A DNA stretch of 64,000 nucleotides from Diabrotica undecimpunctata (Eukaryota > Arthropoda > Insecta > Coleoptera > Chrysomelidae): assembly GCF_040954645.1 (NCBI RefSeq), contig NC_092806.1, forward strand, positions 129,850,952-129,914,951, written 5' to 3'. The notes under the pieces are model-generated. The model was not told the DNA's origin. It did not search any database and saw only the letters and a program-made list of their open reading frames with translations. Of this stretch, positions 46,701 through 57,690 are shown one piece after another (position 1 is the first letter of the stretch; each line of letters opens with the position of its first letter). The translations under genes were made by a program, and so were the position numbers.

Positions 46701-47349
46701 ATTTACACGTTAGTAAGTTGTCTAATATAACTCCCAAGACATTTGTGTCTGTCAGTATTTTTCAAGTGTTGCCCCTTCCACGATAAGTTCAGTTTACACG
46801 CTCCAAATGGGTGTTGAGATGGAATGCACACGACTGGAGAGCACGAAAGGAGCCTCCTCGCAAATGATATTATAAGAGCAAAATAAAATGTCACTGGCGC
46901 TTCCGGGAAACGTCCTTCGGAAGGCTAATCCTTCCACCACTGGATCCAAACAATGGAAAGTTTTTGAAAGTAAATAATTGTGAAAATTAATAGTTGTAAA
47001 TTAAGAAACTAATAGAATGAAAGTTAGATGTGCAATAAAAAGAAATATAATTGACATTGATATGAAAGACATTTTGGAATAGCCACCATTATTACTTTTT
47101 TAATTTCCATTTTGATCTCTTTTATTAAGCAAACTATACACTGTCTAATTAATATTGTATTTATTTCAGAAGAGGAAATTGTTGTGGCCACTACTCGACC
47201 AGAAACAATGTTGGGAGATGTTGCAATTGCGGTGCATCCAGATGATTCCCGGTATGCAAGACTGATAGGAAAATTTGCAAAGCATCCTTTTAGAAATAAT
47301 ACAATACCTATTATACCCGACAGTTTTGTAGATAGAGAATTTGGAACAG
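39562..47349 (+). CDS. VARS2: Valine--tRNA ligase, mitochondrial, 5' exons (partial gene)
   Basis: Charges mitochondrial tRNA-Val with valine and edits mischarged threonine. Six exons join in phase with GT-AG borders: 39562-39658, 39710-39887, 39939-40120, 40436-40562, 41801-41967 and 47170-47349 (310 codons plus one base). The N-terminus ([20 protein letters not shown]) is basic and hydrophobic, as in a mitochondrial presequence. Exon 2 has [15 protein letters not shown] with the class I HIGH signature. Exon 3 has [14 protein letters not shown]. Exon 5 has [17 protein letters not shown]. Exon 6 starts the editing domain ([20 protein letters not shown]) and ends FVDREFGTG. The next expected exon (GAVKITPAHD-like), the rest of editing, KMSKS and the anticodon domain were not found in the remaining 16.6 kb. 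The gene either continues beyond the window or was cut by insertions. Confidence 0.93.
40696..40750. repeat. (TC)n microsatellite in VARS2 intron 4
   Basis: About 55 bp of TC repeats with one phase slip at 40740/40741. It lies about 130 bp after the exon 4 donor site. Confidence 0.95.
42520..44040 (+). mobile_element. Decayed RTE-like LINE in VARS2 intron 5
   Basis: Starts in the endonuclease end ([20 protein letters not shown], 42690-42765), then an N-terminal RT linker. At 43630-43920 come the RT blocks [35 protein letters not shown] (motif A with Asp) and [17 protein letters not shown]. The LFTAV block follows at about 43970. An (AAAT)n tract interrupts it at 43560-43590. Many stops and several deletions are present. 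It is in the sense direction of VARS2. Confidence 0.85.
44080..46640 (+). mobile_element. Nearly complete LINE body (endonuclease to C-terminus) in VARS2 intron 5
   Basis: Endonuclease part: [20 protein letters not shown] (44245-44305), [15 protein letters not shown] (44475-44520) and [14 protein letters not shown] linker follows (44835-45284). RT part: [20 protein letters not shown] (45528), [20 protein letters not shown] (motif A, 45620), [11 protein letters not shown], and [20 protein letters not shown] (45904), where the catalytic YADD reads YADN. C-terminal region: YGVETR, then [15 protein letters not shown] and [11 protein letters not shown] different family from 42520-44040. Frameshifts and stops abound, and the YADD change alone would inactivate it. 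Confidence 0.88.
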
Positions 47350-48019
47350 GTAAGTTTTTAAATTTTTATAATTAGTATAAAAGTGAAGTGTTTGCCTTTA
47401 TTGTCGCTTTTATACAAGTCGATTTCTTAATGTGAACTGTAGAAACTCAAATAACTTAATAGAACAAAATACTCTAGTATACAACTTCATGTGTCTTTAA
47501 CCTTGCTCTTGGAAGTTCATTTTGTTTGGGGTTATACTACCAGCAAACTAAAAAAATTTGAAAAATATATTAAAAATGCATTTGAACCAAAAGCGAGAGC
47601 GAATTTTATTCCAAATAAAGTCTTTTGATTTTATGCTTTCGAGATCATACATCCTATTCTACAACTCGTCGAAGTGGTGGGTAAAACGCTTCAGTCACAG
47701 GAAATCGATCTGTGTCAGTCTGTGCATGACGTCAAAGTTTAGCTCTTGCTTTTGCAAAAGTTAAGAATAAAAGGAAGTTTTGATAATATCGATGGTCTAG
47801 TGCACAGATGTTGTAAGTACATTTCTATTAAAATTGAGTTACTAATATATAACTTCAGACATGAATTTTCTTATACACACAAGTAGTAAGTAAAATATTT
47901 AAATTTGTTAATACCAGCGCCATCTTCCAAAAGTGTCGAGTACTTCTACACTACAGCATTTTACTCCACATGTTGTAAGAGCACTTAATACATATGTGCA
48001 CTGAATTAAATAGCATTAC
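47350..48019. other. VARS2 intron or downstream DNA
   Basis: No further VARS2 exon and no repeat family were recognised in this AT-rich stretch. Confidence 0.4.
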
Positions 48020-49800
48020 TGCAATTACGACATTTGTATACCGGATGCCCTGATTGGGACGCAACATCGGCACGGCATTCACCCGATCTCTCATTCACGC
48101 ATTCTAGCACTTTCTCACTACGACTGAATTCTTCTCTCCCTCTGTTCCCCCCTGTTCATGTTCAATCTCACCCCTTCTTATTTTGCCTTATCTTCTTTCT
48201 TGCTCCTGGGCACCCTACCACCCTTCGGATCGTCTTTCTTCTTGTTCCTTTTTCTCCAATGTTCTCACATATCTCTGAACTGCTCTCTACAGATCTGACG
48301 ACCTAAGCATCTCCTCCACCAGTTACGTGACTGATTGCACCCTACTTCCTAGCTCTCTCCTAAGCAGGCTCCTCTCACCTATCCATCTATTGCATACCAA
48401 TAAAGTGTGTGAGACAGTGTTCGATATTTCACAATATAGGCATTTGTCACTTTCTACCTCTCCAAATCTGTAATGGTATGCCCTGAAGCAGCCATGTCCT
48501 ATGAGCGTCTGCGTCAGGAAGTAATCCAAACGCCGGTGCCGCAATCCATCCATCTTCTCAGATTAGGAATCAACGACTTCTTCCACTGCGCCACCCTTCT
48601 CATCTCGTCCCATTTCTCTTGCCACACCATTATGGACCTCTCCCTTTCTTCTTTTTTTAAACGTTCTGTTGCTATGTCTTCATTTCTTCTCTCGTATATT
48701 TTTCCTCTTTCCTTCACTAGCACGTGCATCGGAATACACCCGGTGATAACTCCCAACACCTCGGCAGACACTGTTCTGTATGCACACGCCACCCTCAATA
48801 GACTCTTCCTATCTGCTCGGGTGAGCTGCTTTCTGTACGCCTTTGTTAAAACTGCAGTACTCCAGACAGGCGCAGCGTAGAGGACGACCGATTGTACAAC
48901 AGAATGAAGGGCTCTCCTCCCCTCAGTTTTGGGCCCTCTGGTGTTGAACATGATCTCCCCAAGGCCGCAGATCTCACAGCTGCTTTTTGAGTCACCGCCT
49001 TTACCAGCTCCCCCACTTTCCGTTTTGACTCAGAGTCACCCCTAAATACCTCACGGTTTTCTTTAGAACCACTCTCTTTCCTGCACATTCCAATGTTATC
49101 CCGTCCCTTTTCCTTGGTCCCTTGAGAACTATAGCCTCGGTCTTACCCGCAGCCAGTTCTAGCTCATGCATTTTCATCCATTCCTTGACTTGGTTACATG
49201 TACGTTGTGCACCAAAGATAAGGTCCTCCCTGTCCCGCGCCACTACCAGCATAGTTAGGTCGTCCGCAAATGCGAAAGGGGTTACACCGTACTGCCTGGG
49301 TGACAGCCCGTCTGACTCCTTAATCACTGTGTCTATTCGCCCTCTTAGGAGCCTCTCATATAATTTACCTATGCACGACAGAAGGCAAACAGGTCCATAC
49401 TTGTCTTCCTCCTTTGGGAGTAGCACGAGCCTCGAGATTTTCCAATTTGCCGGAAATCGCTGAGTTTCAAGCAGTACATTCATGTGTTCCAAAAGCCACG
49501 TCGGCTCCATACTGCCAATGCGTTTCACCGCTTCTGGTGTTATTCCGTCGAGTCCCGGAGCCATTCGTGTCTTTAGGGCGCTTAACGCTTCGTTGAGTTC
49601 ATCTACGGTAAAAGGTACAGCTCGCTCAGCTTCGGCATCCCACTGCCAATGGCCGGGCGGAAACAGCTCTCGGATAACCTCAAGCTTCCTGTCCAGTGGC
49701 ATCTCATACAGAGGGTACAGCTTGAACTGGTTCATTACGGTTTTGTACCCTTCACCCCAAACGTCCACACAAACTTGTCACACAGTTCTCTCCAGTGCCT
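48020..49800 (-). mobile_element. R1/Jockey-like LINE with an internal deletion in its RT domain
   Basis: More GC-rich than its neighbours. Minus strand from 49768: YPLYEMPLDRKLEVIRELFP, ALSALKTRMAPGLDGITPEA (RT entry block) and FPANWKISRLVLLPKEEDKY. The frame then runs from SPRQYG straight into PFAFADDLTMLVVARDREDL (catalytic FADD). The stretch that normally lies between them (including motif A with its Asp) is absent. Downstream are AGKTEAIVLKGPRKR, RYLGVTL, and in other frames VLYAAPVWSTAVL and RTVSAEVLGVITGCIPMHVL. A Cys-His tail comes near 48440 (CLYCEISNTVSHTLLVCNRW). The 3' UTR is C/T-rich on the plus strand (48050-48320). Clade assignment is tentative. Confidence 0.85.
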
Positions 49801-50059
49801 CTTCTTCTCAGCTCGGATCTTCCACCGATTAGCGCCGATGTGTTGTTAAGAAATAAAGATTAAGTGGGAAAAACTCTATTAATCGAAGTGGGAAAGAAGT
49901 ACCGGATAAAAAACCTAAGAATGTGGATTGCAGCAAATGCTGATATAAATGTGCTGATATAAATGAGAATTTTTCGCAAGGTGATAGAGAGAAGATGTGT
50001 CTAGAGTATTACAATCTGGCTGATGATGTTTATCAGAGAATTCATTTAACATTAATTAT

Positions 50060-51177
50060 ATAACCCAAAATCAGATTAAACACTTACTTTGGGGGGTAGC
50101 AGAAGCAGCGAAAGCTGGAAAATACTTCGATCTCTTCGACACGATGAGACTAAAGACATCATCTCACCGATCAGCCTAGCTAAATGGGATGAATACTTCG
50201 CAAATCTACTGGCGGAAGAAAGGGCAGAATATTTGCGAACACTTCAAACAAAATCAGAGGTGCAAGTACATACAATAGCTTCCCCAATTAGGATTGACGA
50301 CAAAGAAGTAGCACGAGTATGCCAATCATTAAACAATAGAAAATCACCAGGCCCTGGCAATATCCCACCTGAACTACTCAAGTTCGGTACAAGCAAATTA
50401 TATAAGCAGCTAGCCAGCATTTACCAAAAATAACGGAGAGAGTATACTGGAGGAGTGGAGGACATCGTTTATCCCGACAATACATAAGAAGGGATGTAAA
50501 GATGTATGTAACAATTATCGAGGAATCGCAGTTCTTAGCACCATCTCGAGAGTTTACGGAAAACTCAACAAAAAGAGAATAGAAGATGTTCTGTGATATG
50601 GAGACCGACGAACAGGCCGGCTTTAGAGCAGGTAGATCAACTACTGACCATCTGTTTACTGTTACCCGGTTAATCGAAAAAAAGTAACACGAAATCAACC
50701 AATACATCTCCTTTACGTGGACCTTAAAAAAGCTTATGATAGTGTGCCACAACAAAAACTCTGGGAAGCTTTCGAGAAAACAAATATTAGTGTAACCTTA
50801 ATCAAGGCTGTTCAAGACCTCTACAAGAACAACACAAGTAAAATAAAGAAAGGTCAAAAGGTATCCAAGGGTTTCATTATCAGCAAAGAACTCAAACAAA
50901 GATGCTGTGTGTCTCCTACGTTGTTTAAGATCTACTCGGAGCAAGCGATGAAGACGTAGGAAAGAAAATGCAGAAACATGGGAATTCCTCTAAACGACGC
51001 AATATTGTACACATTGAGTTTTGCAGACGACCAGATAGTGATGGCCCAAGACTATGAAGACCTCGAATATATGACCCGTAAACTTATCGAAGAATACGAA
51101 CTATGGGGACTACACCAAATTTATCTTAAAGATGCAGTAGCAGTAAACAAACCAACACACGTTATCAACATTATGAA
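50060..51177 (+). mobile_element. RTE-like LINE fragment, 3'-truncated by an LTR-like repeat
   Basis: Plus-strand blocks: ISPISLAKWDEYFANLLAEE, VARVCQSLNNRKSPGPGNIP (RT entry, with PG where PGPDGI is usual), NNYRGIAVLSTISRVYGK, then DEQAGFRAGRSTTDHLFTVT and LLYVDLKKAYDSVPQQKLWE (motif A). Then CVSPTLFKIYSEQAMK and LSFADDQIVMAQDYEDLEYM (catalytic FADD). Frames change at least four times. The coding similarity fades at about 51130, just before the repeat at 51178. Confidence 0.87.
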
Positions 51178-51580
51178 TATTACGAGGAGCACTCCCAAAT
51201 CACGATTTATAATGTATAAACGTACATAATATCCACCTCATAAACTATATAAATAGACATCGTATACGAAACTCAGCATACCATATCATTTAGTAGTCCC
51301 TGTACGCGGAAGAATTGCTATAACTTAATTGGACCACTGTTGTTCTAGTGATCCAGGGCGTGCGTCAGGGAATTACAGTGCTTGAATTTATTCATTTATA
51401 TTTATAATAAATGTTATCATTTATATTTTATGATCAGAAGAATAACAAAGATAAAATTAAATTAATAAATGTTAGAATGAGGTTTTCCAACAACATAATA
51501 TGCGAATTCGTTATTGTAATGCATTGAATTAATAAAATTAAATTAAATATGCAAAAATTGTTTTAAAATTAAATGTAATA
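51178..51580 (+). repeat. LTR-like direct repeat, copy A
   Basis: Begins TATTACGAGGAGCACTCCCA and ends TTAAATGTAATA. The last ~150 bp closely match the second copy at 52731-52965 (for example GTTAGAATGAGGTTTTCCAA). Short inverted ends (TATTAC/GTAATA) suggest a solo LTR or a fragment of a TRIM-type element. No matching target duplication was seen. Confidence 0.55.
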
Positions 51581-51591
51581 TCTAATGGCGG

Positions 51592-51765
51592 TTTCCCACC
51601 AAACGGACAAAATAAAAACAAAACAAAACACAAACTCGTATCCAATAAAACAAAATAGCAACTTTTCACAAACTTTACTAAAGACTGGCGTGTTTTGAAA
51701 CAGTTCGTTTTGTTTTTCGAGTCCCGAGTTTTTGAAACTCGAATCTGTTTAGTGGAAACGGTCAG
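51592..51765. mobile_element. Small MITE-like inverted-repeat element
   Basis: Imperfect inverted ends (GGTTTCCCACCAAACGG on the left; TGTTTAGTGGAAACGG on the right) and inner inverted words (AACTCG/CGAGTT, AAACAAAAC/GTTTTGTTT) over about 170 bp. No coding capacity. Superfamily unknown. Confidence 0.5.
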
Positions 51766-51876
51766 TTGTGTTTATTAATGGACTACCTCACCTCTGACGT
51801 TACAATGGGCGGGGCTTCGAAAACCTTTCTAAACATTTCTACACTAAATACAAGATTCTTCTTCTTCTTCTGGTTC

Positions 51877-52690
51877 CTATCCGTTTCGGATGTTGGAAAT
51901 CATATTGGCAATCATGACCTTGCTCGCTGCGGATCGAAACAGCTCCGTTGAGGTTTTCTTAAACCATGTTCTTAAATTCCGCAGCCATGATATTCTCCTT
52001 CTACCGGGTCCTCGCTTACCTTTGACTTTACCTTGCAATATAGACTGCAGCAGGGAGTAACGGTGCTGATTTCTCATAACGTGTCCCAGATATTGCAATT
52101 TTATGCGTTTGATCGTAAACACAATCTCTGGTTCCTTCTTCATTTTTTCTAGAACTTCCTTGTTCGTGATCCTTGCTGTCCATGCTATTCTCAGCATTCT
52201 TCTATAAAGCCACATCTCAAATGCTTCAAGTTTTTTAATAGTGGTGTCTGTAAGCGTCCATGCCTCCGCCCCGTACAACAACACAGAGAAAACATAGCAT
52301 CTCAAATGTCTCATTTTTGTATCTAGGGATATGTTGTGACTTTTGAAGATGGCGCTCATTTTGTTAAAGACCGTTCTTGCCTTTCCTATGCGGCACTTTA
52401 TTTCCTGTACATTGCTCCACTGTTCGTTTATAATAGTTCCCAGGTAGCAATACTGTTTTACTCGCTCTATCTGCGTCCCATTAATGTAAAGATGAGCCCC
52501 ATTTATATTCTCCTTGCTGATAATCATTTGTTTCGTTTTGTGGGTATTAATGTTTAGTCCGTACTGTTGACTGTACTCGTTTATTCTGTCCATTAGCCTC
52601 TGAAGTCCCTCTAAACTATCTGCTATCACCATGGTGTCGTCGGCATATCTAACATTGTTAGATACAAGATAGAGCTGCGGTAAGTATAAA
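51877..52690 (-). mobile_element. LINE C-terminal fragment (YADD to tail)
   Basis: The minus-strand translation is open for more than 260 codons: NNVRYADDTMVIADSLEGLQ (catalytic YADD), NTHKTKQMIISKENINGAHL, YCYLGTIINEQWSNVQE, VLLYGAEAWTLTDTTIKKLE, EAFEMWLYRRMLRIAW and ILQGKVKGKRGPGRRRISWL. It is the least damaged LINE piece in the window and hence perhaps the youngest. It is related to the 44080-46640 element by its tail motifs. The 5' part of the element is missing. Confidence 0.9.
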
Positions 52691-52730
52691 TAAACCGTCA
52701 ACAGTATGATTGTTACGAGGGGCACTCCCA

Positions 52731-52965
52731 CATCATGATTTTAACGATGTATAAACCTATATTTTCCTGTATTATGAAATACATATGAAAATATGAAGTA
52801 GACATCGTAGCATAAGTCGTTCACAGGAATAACAGAACTGAAAATAACTGAATAAACATGTTAGAATGAGGTTTTCCAACAACATAATAACGTGAATCCG
52901 TTATTGTAATGCACGGAATTAAAATACAATTACATTAAATGTGTAAAAATGTTTTTAACGTAATA
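52731..52965 (+). repeat. LTR-like direct repeat, copy B
   Basis: Begins TGTTACGAGGGGCACTCCCA and ends TTTTAACGTAATA, in the same orientation as copy A but with an internal deletion. Bounded on the right by the foldback element at 52971. Confidence 0.55.
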
Positions 52966-52970
52966 TTTAA

Positions 52971-54117
52971 GGTTGAAACGGAGTTGCCACTCGTGAACTG
53001 AGCTCTTAATGGCACTCCATTGGTTGGTTTAAGGAAAACGAAATTTCAAAGCAAAAACCTATGCAAAGGTCAGAAAAATCTTGTCAAAAATAAAAACATT
53101 CAACATATCTGAGTAATAAATAAAACAAAAAACTCAAAGTGTAACTTAGGTAATATTTTACTCAGAATCTACCTGGAGTGCCTGTGAATACCTTCTTTTT
53201 TCTTTACCCATTTCATCTACAATATGCTAACAATAGTGTATTTTTTTTATGTTTATTCACAATAGTCAAAAGCTCGACTTTTAGAACTGAATTGTCAAAA
53301 CTTTTGATCGCAGCCACTTTTGAATATCCGCTTTCTTCAACTCGGTTATTATATATTATATTATTTATATATTATTAATTATTATATATATATTAAGATA
53401 GAAAAAAACATGGCGACTACCAAAATGGCACTACACAGGATCTTGATTATATAGAACGTATAGTTATGTACGAGTTATCATAAGGCACTATGAATGAAAA
53501 TAAATTTACTATAGACAAATTTTGATTTATTGACTTAAGGAAGGCCTCTGGCTAAGTTCAAAATAAACAACTGATCGAAACCTAACTTGCGACATAGCAA
53601 ATGAAAAGGGACGATATAACGAATCTATTAAGATATGTAATTGATTTTCTATCTTAATATATTCGTTATATCTTTCCCTTTCATTTTCTATATCGCGTGA
53701 TAGGATTTGATCAGTTGTTTATTTTGTACTCAGCCAGAAGCCTTCTTAGTCAATAAATCAAAATTTGGCATACGGTTTTGCTTTCGTATTAAATTATTAA
53801 ATGTATACAGCATGTTCAGCAGAAAGTCGAACAAAAGATGTGGGATCTTGACAATATCATTGAGACTCAAGTTGAACCACTGATAATTAACGTAGTTAAT
53901 GAGAGCAGCACGTCAGACTCTGATTATGAATAAAATATTAATTTACACTGTGAGTTTTTTGTTTTATTTATTAGTCAGATATGTAGAATGTTTTTATTTT
54001 TGACGAATGATTTTCTCGGACATTTGCATAGGTTTTTGTTTGAAACTTCGTTTTCCTTAAAAAACGAATGGGGTGCGATTAAGAGCTCAGTTCATGACTG
54101 GCAGCCCCGTTTAAACC
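52971..54117. mobile_element. Foldback element with ~170-bp inverted termini
   Basis: Bases ~52971-53140 and ~53950-54117 are inverted copies (shared words include TGAACTGAGCTCTTAAT and AAAAACCTATGCAAA). The interior holds a second, independent palindrome at 53510-53770. No transposase was seen. Target duplication unresolved. Confidence 0.8.
53510..53770. repeat. Internal ~2 x 125-bp palindrome
   Basis: The two arms meet near 53648. The left arm starts CAAATTTTGATTTATTGACT and the right arm ends with its complement. Each arm matches the single copy at 31475-31590 (TTTCATTTGCTATGTCGC, GATCGGTTGTTTATTTTG). So a dispersed repeat has been inverted and duplicated here inside a larger foldback element. 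Confidence 0.75.
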
Positions 54118-54719
54118 GGAAGCTCTTAGATATTAATACTCATAATTTCAACGCAATTTAAGAAGTTTTTACTTCTGGAGGCACTTCTCCAAGTGCGCCT
54201 TATTTTTTTTTAATACAAAATGTTCGTTTATGAAAACATTTTAAGTTAAGGTATATCTGTATTCAAATTTACGAAATTTATATAAAATGAGATTTCAATT
54301 TCTGGTAACATTTGTAATCTGGATCACGTGAGTTTTATTGTTTTTCAAATAAAAACTGAAAACATAATAATAAGTTACTTCTTTTGAGGCGAACTAACAC
54401 ACAATTTACTTTAAAAAATAAGTGTATTTGATGTTTCGATTTCGATCGTTTAAGTGTCAAAACAACGTTGCAATTACTGCTTTATTATTTTTGTCAAACC
54501 ATAAGTTTCTTTTTATTTTACAGTAGTGAAGCTAATTTTGAATTTCCTTCAAAATAATACTAACATTGTATATTTTATCTTCGTTGTTCATAGTAAACAA
54601 ATCTTTAATTTTACATACTGTTTTATTAATTTGATAGGAAATATGAAAGCAAAACCGCACGCCTATGGAGTCTTACGTAGCATAGCCTGGTTTTGTTTAC
54701 TTTTACTGCACGTCGAATT

Positions 54720-55305
54720 TGAATGAGGTGTAGAAGTAAATATCAAGAAAACTGAATACATGCCAAATTAGAAAAAGATGCCAAATTAGACGAAGAAATT
54801 AAACGTAGAAATAACTAGGGAAGACAAACCATTAGGCAATTAAACAGTGTACTGTGGGACAAAACAATCTCCAAAGAAAACAAACACAAAATATATAACA
54901 GCATTATAAAAAGCATTGTTACATAAAAATATGGAAGGAGGTATGGCCACTAAAAGGAAAAAACTTAAAAGCATTAGAAGCAACAGAAATGGACCTCTGG
55001 AGAAGAGCGGCTGGAAAATCAAGATTAGACAGAGTTAGAAACGAAAGAATACGAGAAATTATGGGTGTTAAGCACAATATAACAGAGGACATCAGAATAA
55101 ATCAATTAAGATGGTATGGACACGTCCAAAGAATGGATGAACACAGAATACCAAAGAAAGTATTGTACACCGCATGGTAGAAGACCGAGATTCAGTTGGA
55201 GAGAAGGAATTTATAAAGACTTAAGGGAGAGGGGAGTTGAAGAAAACCTTTGGAACGACCGAGACGACGGGGGGACGTTATACATTATAAACTGATTGAT
55301 TGATT
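54720..55305 (+). mobile_element. RTE-like LINE 3' fragment
   Basis: Plus-strand relics: VNIKKTEYMPN, then LNSVLWDKTISKENKHKIYN, IRINQLRWYGHVQRMDEHRI (54989-55180 is open) and RGVEENLWNDRD-like. It ends at a (TGAT)n tract at about 55290-55305. 5'-truncated, with several stops. Confidence 0.8.
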
Positions 55306-55499
55306 GATTTGATTAGAAATTTCGGAATTACCGGAAATTACTACAAACCAAGTCTATTAAAAATCTCACTTACTTTTTTCCTATCATAATCAATACTGTC
55401 ATTGAGATTGGTTGAGTTGCATTCAGGAATTTTCTACGCGTTGCTGGACTTCATAGTAAATAGCACTGGATGTATTTTTAGTGTTTATTGCCTTCCAGG

Positions 55500-56246
55500 T
55501 AGTGATGGGAAGACCTAGTTCGTTTCGGTGACCCGGGTCTTCCAGGTCATTCATTAAAATGATCCGTTCATAAAGATCCGTTATGAACGACTAATTAAAT
55601 TTGTTGTGTAAAGGTCAAGTGTGTAGAGTTTAATATTGATATGTTTATGAATCTTGAGTGACTGTGAGAGTATATGAATTAATGATATTAGAACGACTTT
55701 AATTATATTATTGTTTACGTGTAGAATTCGATATTGTTACTATAAATTTAAGAATGAAATATAGTTTAAGGCTGACATTAAGATTTGTATTTCTCAAATC
55801 ATCTTCACAAATCATTAAAATATAAAAAAAATACTGAAATAGTTAAGTAAAATTACAAATTCCATATTATGTTATGAATGAATAATGCAACAATTAAAAT
55901 GGATTTTATTTCCTACAAATTTATAAACAGAACAGACTCCGAGACTATTGACTCGACAATTCGAATATAATATATAATTTTACAGTTTTGCAGCGTAAGG
56001 GTTTCGCCGTTTTGGGAAACTGAAATCAGCGTTTGAACGATCCTTTACGGTTCGCGGTTCATGCATTAATTTAACCGAGCAATGCGATCACACAGTTCGT
56101 TTCGTAAACACTAGACAGCGTCATTCATAGACGTGATTCATAGGGTCATTCGAACGATAGGGTCACAGAATGTGATTGTATCAATCACGGGTCTTCGAAG
56201 AGATCAGGTCTTTGTGAACGGATCGTTCGTGACCTTCTCGTCACTA
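55500..56246. mobile_element. Non-autonomous hAT element with perfect 8-bp target duplication
   Basis: Starts TAGTGATGGGAAGACC and ends CGTCACTA, flanked on both sides by CTTCCAGG (55492-55499 and 56247-56254). Sub-terminal repeats GATCCGTTCATAAAGA and its diverged complement occur near each end. No transposase. An 8-bp duplication and this terminus fit the hAT superfamily. Confidence 0.88.
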
Positions 56247-56254
56247 CTTCCAGG

Positions 56255-56810
56255 CAAATATTGAAACACTTTTAAATGAGTCCCTACATTGTACAAAAAA
56301 AACATTAGTAACCGTTTCTGCAAAACAATAGCTTTTGTCTCAGAGGTCGACAATCCACAACATCTTTCTACCAAGTGAAATTTAGTTCTATATCTATTAC
56401 AAGCAATGATTTGTTTGTCATCACGACCCAAGTAAAGTAAAAATTCACCAGAATTGTTATTAACGGAAGCAGACGTCATAACCTCAAAAGATAATCTTAG
56501 GATATCAGACCGATCCTCAGACTAAAAAAGATTGTTGCAACTACCCAACGAAGCAAGTACTTTTATTTTACAACCGTCAATAAAGAACTGAAAAATCCGC
56601 CAAGTTGGAATACAAAGTAAACGTTTAAGTTGCATTTTATGGAACAGAAATGATAACAGCTCAAAAAAGTGAAAACATTTGGGATTTGGGCAAAAACGAA
56701 TTTTAAATATTTTTGATGCTCGGATTTCAATGCTTCTTTTTTCATAGTAGTTTTTTTTAATCAATTGAATAATTTTAACTTCGCTTGAAAAAATATACAC
56801 AAAGGCACCT
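56255..56810. other. Host DNA of unknown content
   Basis: A minus-strand frame at 56204-56479 partly overlaps the hAT terminus, and another lies at 56522-56800. Neither shows a family I recognise with confidence, so no gene is called. Confidence 0.3.
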
Positions 56811-57329
56811 GGAAAGCACCAGACGGACTACAGTAAATATGATAGACCATGTTATTGCAGAGTCAAGACACCAATCGAATATAATAGTCCGCACCAAAGA
56901 GGAGCAAATGCGGATTCTGATCACTACCGGGTCGAAAGATGGGAAAGGGATAGAATTTTAAACATAAAGAAAGGAAATATTTTCTAAACATAAACGAATT
57001 AATAAAAGATACGAACAAATATAGTAAATATAAACAAAAATAAACATCAATACTGAAGAATTATTAGGCATGGAAGGTAAACAAAGAACGAATGACTGAT
57101 TTGACGAAGATTGTCAGATTATAACAGAAAGGCCTGCTAAACTAGACCCTCCTCTGTCACCCAGCGATACGGAAGCGGAATAGCCGCTGTAAGGCCGTTA
57201 TCACTTCCGAAGCACTACCTTCATTCATCCACAGACTATCAACAAGGAGGCTCCCTGTCTCGTTCTACGTAGCGCGTGAAAGACCCTCATCGCTCCTATA
57301 ATGGTCTAAGGTGGGCTGCATACGGCAGG

Positions 57330-57690
57330 TTGAAGGATACATTCCTATGAGCCTTAAGAGAAAGGTATACAATCAGTGCGTGTTTCCAGTTATAACGTAG
57401 ATTTGAAACACTAAAGCTCACTAAAAATGATGCTAATAAACTGAGAATCGCATAGCATAGACAAAAATGGAGAAATCAATATTAAGAATTAAACTTACAG
57501 ACCGCATTAAAAATGAAGAGATTCGCGGAATAGGAGACATCATTGACGATAGAAGACCACCGCCGCGATGGACAGACGACATAAGGAACTAGAGCAGAAC
57601 TGGATGCAACTTGCGCAAAATAGAATTTCCTGGAGGCGTATGGACGAGACTTATGTCCAGCAGGGACGCGAGAAGCTGAATAATGCTGTT
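57330..57690 (+). mobile_element. LINE C-terminal fragment
   Basis: Plus-strand relics: SLKRKVYNQCVFPVIT (57350-57398), MEKSILRIKLTDRIKNEEIR (57464-57525) and PRWTDDIRN, then WMQLAQNRISWRRMDETYVQ. This is the tail of a non-LTR reverse transcriptase with an internal deletion. The sequence just upstream (57100-57310) is GC-richer and unassigned. Confidence 0.7.

Noticed and set aside
48473..49849. Several plus-strand frames of 60-135 residues, Ser/Cys/Pro-rich
   Set aside because: They are antisense to the LINE on the minus strand and exist only because that coding strand is comparatively GC-rich and still open.
56204..56479. A 91-residue minus-strand frame that briefly suggested a HARBI1-like transposase
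   Set aside because: Part of it is the hAT MITE terminus, it meets a stop soon after the insertion point when the MITE is ignored, and no catalytic motif is visible.
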